Shown here: positions 61,331-64,000 of the stretch, piece after piece
Position numbering within the stretch: position 1 is the first letter of the stretch
Layout of the letters: every line of letters begins with the position of its first letter
Origin: Virgisporangium aliadipatigenens
GTDB taxonomy: Bacteria > Actinomycetota > Actinomycetes > Mycobacteriales > Micromonosporaceae
Direction: 5' to 3'
Assembly: GCF_016863615.1 (NCBI RefSeq)
Contig: NZ_BOPF01000004.1
Span: 1-64,000, forward strand
Length of the DNA: 64,000 bases
Notes under the pieces: generated by a model
Told to the model about the DNA's origin: nothing
The model's database searches: none
Seen by the model: only the letters and a program-made list of their open reading frames with translations
Position numbers and translations under genes: made by a program

Positions 61331-62644
61331 TCAGCCGGTCTCGTCCGGGGTCAGGTCGCGGGCGCACCGGAAGCCGCTGAAGATCTGCCGGCGGATCGGG
61401 TAGTCCCAGTTGCGGAACGTGCTGCGGCACGCCGCCGCGTCCGTCCCGAACGACCCGCCGCGCAGCATCTTGAACTTCGGTCCGAAGAACACCTCGGAGT
61501 ACTCGCGGTACGGGAACGCCGCGAAGCCCGGATAGCCGTGGAAGTCGGTGTCGACCCACTCCCACACGTCACCGATGAGCTGGTGGACGCCGAGCGGCGA
61601 GATGCCCCGCGGGTAGGCGCCCACCGGTGCCGGGGCGAGGTGCCGCTGGCCGAGGTTGGCCCGTTCCGGCGTCCACTCGTCGTCGCCCCACGGGTAGCGC
61701 AGGCTGCGGCCGCTGCGCGGGTCGAACCGGGCCGCCTTCTCCCACTCGGCCTCGGTCGGCAGCCGCTTGCCGGCCCAGCGGGCGTACGCCTGCGCCTCGT
61801 GGAAGCACACGTGCACCACGGGCTCGTCGGCGACGATCGGCGTGGTGCGCCCGAACCGCGTGTACGCCCAGCCGTCGCCGTCGCGCCGCCAGTGCATCGG
61901 CGCCTCCAGGCCGGCCTCGAGCCGGTGCGCCCAGCCCTCGTCGCTCCACCACTGCGGGGCCTCGTAGCCGCCGTGCGCGATGAACTCCAGGTACTGCCCG
62001 TTGGTGACGGGGGCCGCGTCGATGGCGAACGCCGGCACGTGGACCTGGTGGGACGGCCGTTCGTTGTCCAGCGCCCACGGGTCGGTGTCGGTGCCCATCG
62101 TGAACGGCCCGCCCGGCACGCGCACCTCGCGCCCGACCAGGCCCGGCACGATCGACGGGGGCGGCGCGGGCGCGGTCAGCACCGGGTTGCCCGTGCGCAG
62201 CTGGTGCGTGGCGAGCATCGTCTCGTCGTGCTGCTGCTCGTGCTGCACGATCATCCCGAACGCGAAGCCGTCGGCGACCAGCCGCCGCCCCTCCAACGGG
62301 ACGGAGTCGAGCAGGTCGAGCACCTTGTCGCGCACGGTCGACACGTACTGCCGCGCCTCGGCGGGGTTGAGCAGCGGCAGCCCGGGCCGGTCACTGCGCG
62401 CGTGCTTGAACGCGTCGTACAGCTCGTCGATGTCGCTGCGCACGGCCTCGCGGCCGCCGACGTCGCGCACGAGCCACAGCTCCTCCTGGTTGCCGACGTG
62501 CGCGAGGTCCCACACGAGCGGCGACATGAGCGGGGAGTGCTGGCGGATCAGGTCGCCCTCGTCGACGGATTCGGTGAGCAGGGCCGTGCGGGCGCGGGTG
62601 CGCTCCAGCTCGGCCGCCACGCGGGAACGAAGGTCAGGGCTCAT
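61331..62644 (-). CDS. egtB: Hercynine oxygenase (ergothioneine)
   Basis: 437 aa. N-terminal DinB-like iron site with WDLAHVGNQEE and HEQQHDETM; C-terminal FGE-sulfatase fold with VTNGQYLEF, LPTEAEWEKAAR, DVWEWVDTDF and GFRCARD. Joins gamma-glutamylcysteine to hercynine using oxygen and Fe(II). Overlaps egtA by 4 bases. Confidence 0.96.
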   Translation of the reverse strand: MSPDLRSRVAAELERTRARTALLTESVDEGDLIRQHSPLMSPLVWDLAHVGNQEELWLVRDVGGREAVRSDIDELYDAFKHARSDRPGLPLLNPAEARQYVSTVRDKVLDLLDSVPLEGRRLVADGFAFGMIVQHEQQHDETMLATHQLRTGNPVLTAPAPPPSIVPGLVGREVRVPGGPFTMGTDTDPWALDNERPSHQVHVPAFAIDAAPVTNGQYLEFIAHGGYEAPQWWSDEGWAHRLEAGLEAPMHWRRDGDGWAYTRFGRTTPIVADEPVVHVCFHEAQAYARWAGKRLPTEAEWEKAARFDPRSGRSLRYPWGDDEWTPERANLGQRHLAPAPVGAYPRGISPLGVHQLIGDVWEWVDTDFHGYPGFAAFPYREYSEVFFGPKFKMLRGGSFGTDAAACRSTFRNWDYPIRRQIFSGFRCARDLTPDETG

Positions 62645-63873
62645 CGTGCGGCTCCTTCGGCGGTGGCCAGGCGGCGGTGGACGATGTCGGTGACCTGGGA
62701 CCGGGTCTCGGCCGGCAGGTCGGTGGTGGGCAGCCGGGCGCAGGCCAGGTCGAGCAGGCGCCGGGCGGTGCGGGCGACGGCCGGGTCGCGCAGCCCGCAG
62801 CGGGTCGCCGCGGCCCACCGGTCGGCGGTCGGGGCACAGATGTCGGTGGCTTCGTCCACCGTGTCGGGGTCGGCGAGCAGCGCCGCGAGCACGGCGGCCG
62901 GGGCGATCCACTCGTCGCCGGGCTGCGCGTCGAGGTAGCGCACCTCCAGGTAGCCGCGCGGGCGGACCGGCGGGAACAGCGTGCTGAGGTGGTACTCCAG
63001 GTCGCCGACCGTGGGTGGGTCGGGCAGCGCGCCGTCGATCCAACCGGCGAAGGTGACCCCGGCGGGGGCGTCCCAACAGCCGTCGGACCTGCGCACGCAC
63101 ATCACCTCGGCGTCGAGCGCGTAGGCGATCCAGTCGTCGGTCGGGTCGTTGCCGTCGCGTTCGGGTGTCCAGACGGGCGCGGTGCGGCTCGGGTCGATCT
63201 CCCACCAGGTCGCCATCCGGGCCGACGCGTGGCCGGTGTCCCGTCCGGCGTGCCGGCGGGCGTTGGCGAACGCCGCGAGCAACGGCGGGCCGGCCGCGTG
63301 CAGCAGCCGCCACCGGGAGTGCACGTCGGCGACCTCGCCGGCGTCGACGCACACCTGGAGGCCGGCGGTGCTGCACATCTTCTGCCGGCCGTGCGGGCCG
63401 CGCCGGTCGTAGGCGCGCTCCATCGCCGCGTAGCGGGGGGTTTCCAGCACCCGGGTCGCGGTGCGGTGCGGGTCGATGCCGGTCGTGCCGAGCGTGAGAC
63501 CGTGATCGGCCAGGCGGCTGGTCAGTGCCGCGACGTCGGCGCCGGTGTCGCGGTGCAGGACCGCGAGGGAACGGAACGGCGGGGTGGAGATCTCCACCTG
63601 ACCGCCGGGCTCGACGGTGACGGTGCCTCCGGCGGGGAGCCGCCGGCCGCCGTCAGGCGCGAGCGTGGGTGGTGCGTAGGGGCCGAGCGCGGTGCGCAGG
63701 TGCTCGGCGCTGATCGGTCGGGTCGGGTCGTCGGTGTGGTGCAGGGTCCATTCGAGCTCCACTCCCGTGTGTACCGGGGGGCCTGTCTTGAAGCACACCT
63801 TCGCGATGTATCCGGCCGCGTCAGCGGGGCTTCGAAGGACCTCGTCACCTTCCCGTTGGTGCTGGTTTGTCAC
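62641..63873 (-). CDS. egtA: Glutamate-cysteine ligase of ergothioneine synthesis
   Basis: About 410 aa. Makes gamma-glutamylcysteine. Glutamate-binding GVELEWTLHH, VEPGGQVEIS, and STAGLQVCVDAG are the family signs. GTG 63873 follows GGAAGG (63883-63888); ATG 63915 is a longer start lacking an RBS. First gene of the operon. The promoter appears to lie near 63943. Confidence 0.93.
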   Translation of the reverse strand: MTNQHQREGDEVLRSPADAAGYIAKVCFKTGPPVHTGVELEWTLHHTDDPTRPISAEHLRTALGPYAPPTLAPDGGRRLPAGGTVTVEPGGQVEISTPPFRSLAVLHRDTGADVAALTSRLADHGLTLGTTGIDPHRTATRVLETPRYAAMERAYDRRGPHGRQKMCSTAGLQVCVDAGEVADVHSRWRLLHAAGPPLLAAFANARRHAGRDTGHASARMATWWEIDPSRTAPVWTPERDGNDPTDDWIAYALDAEVMCVRRSDGCWDAPAGVTFAGWIDGALPDPPTVGDLEYHLSTLFPPVRPRGYLEVRYLDAQPGDEWIAPAAVLAALLADPDTVDEATDICAPTADRWAAATRCGLRDPAVARTARRLLDLACARLPTTDLPAETRSQVTDIVHRRLATAEGAAR

Positions 63874-63942
63874 GTCTCGCCACCTTCCGTCGAGAGCTTT
63901 TTCGACCGTACCCATTGGGTCTGACAGTCCATGCGGCCAAAA

Positions 63943-63948
63943 ATTATC
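63943..63948 (-). promoter_or_regulatory. Possible -10 of the egt operon
   Basis: GATAAT on the minus strand, about 70 bases upstream of GTG 63873. No good -35 is seen. The window ends 52 bases beyond; bases 63949-64000 show no gene I can support. Confidence 0.4.
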
Positions 63949-64000
63949 TTTCGATGACGAGAAGAAGACGCAGGTCCACGCATTGTCTACTACTCCGGTG

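Overview
This window is high-GC actinobacterial DNA, dense in genes, with many GTG starts and several genes that look leaderless. The gene set points to the Micromonosporales (an Actinoplanes- or Dactylosporangium-like organism): a SepH septation protein, DUF3027 and DUF2530 proteins, futalosine-pathway menaquinone genes, a mycobacterial-type SerC, an Rv3412-like protein, an egtABCD ergothioneine operon and an LPXTG surface protein. That placement is an inference from gene content. I see no prophage, insertion sequence, CRISPR array, rRNA or tRNA; this looks like ordinary chromosome.

0-13.3 kb: a small protein, a HAD phosphatase and a cold-shock protein, then a minus-strand operon of an MFS transporter with mqnB and mqnD. 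DUF3027 and DUF2530 genes follow, then a MarR regulator with a perfect operator-like dyad at its start and its MFS partner, thpR, an aldo/keto reductase, sepH, serC and a type-2 citrate synthase. 13.4-25.2 kb: pdxH-MFS, aldose epimerase-nitroreductase, glutaryl-CoA-type dehydrogenase, DUF4230, serine dehydratase, an orphan sugar-type ABC ATPase, a membrane protein, a histidine kinase and purC.

25.3-36.5 kb: an envelope module of a substrate-binding-like protein, a substrate-binding plus VWA lipoprotein and a small membrane protein. Next come secreted proteins (lipoprotein, TIM-barrel-like enzyme, ricin-B lectin), a degenerate uridine-kinase-like protein, the main citrate synthase, another MFS transporter and a GCS2-family ligase. 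36.5-49.3 kb: a potassium channel, two GGDEF-EAL proteins, azlCD with an XRE-cupin regulator, a sigma factor coupled to a HAF-repeat membrane protein, a nucleotide-sugar epimerase with a TagA-type glycosyltransferase, and the LPXTG protein.

49.3-64 kb: a secreted cell-wall-hydrolase-like protein preceded by a convincing c-di-AMP (ydaO) riboswitch, a DUF2470 protein behind an IdeR/DmdR iron box, a TerD-proline-rich-VWA fusion, an FMN 2-hydroxy-acid dehydrogenase, a class V aminotransferase, asparagine synthase, arylamine N-acetyltransferase and the egtABCD operon. Themes that recur are cell-envelope remodelling and signalling (c-di-AMP, c-di-GMP, potassium channel, sortase substrate), redox and iron protection (ergothioneine, iron box) and central metabolism (two citrate synthases, menaquinone, serine turnover).
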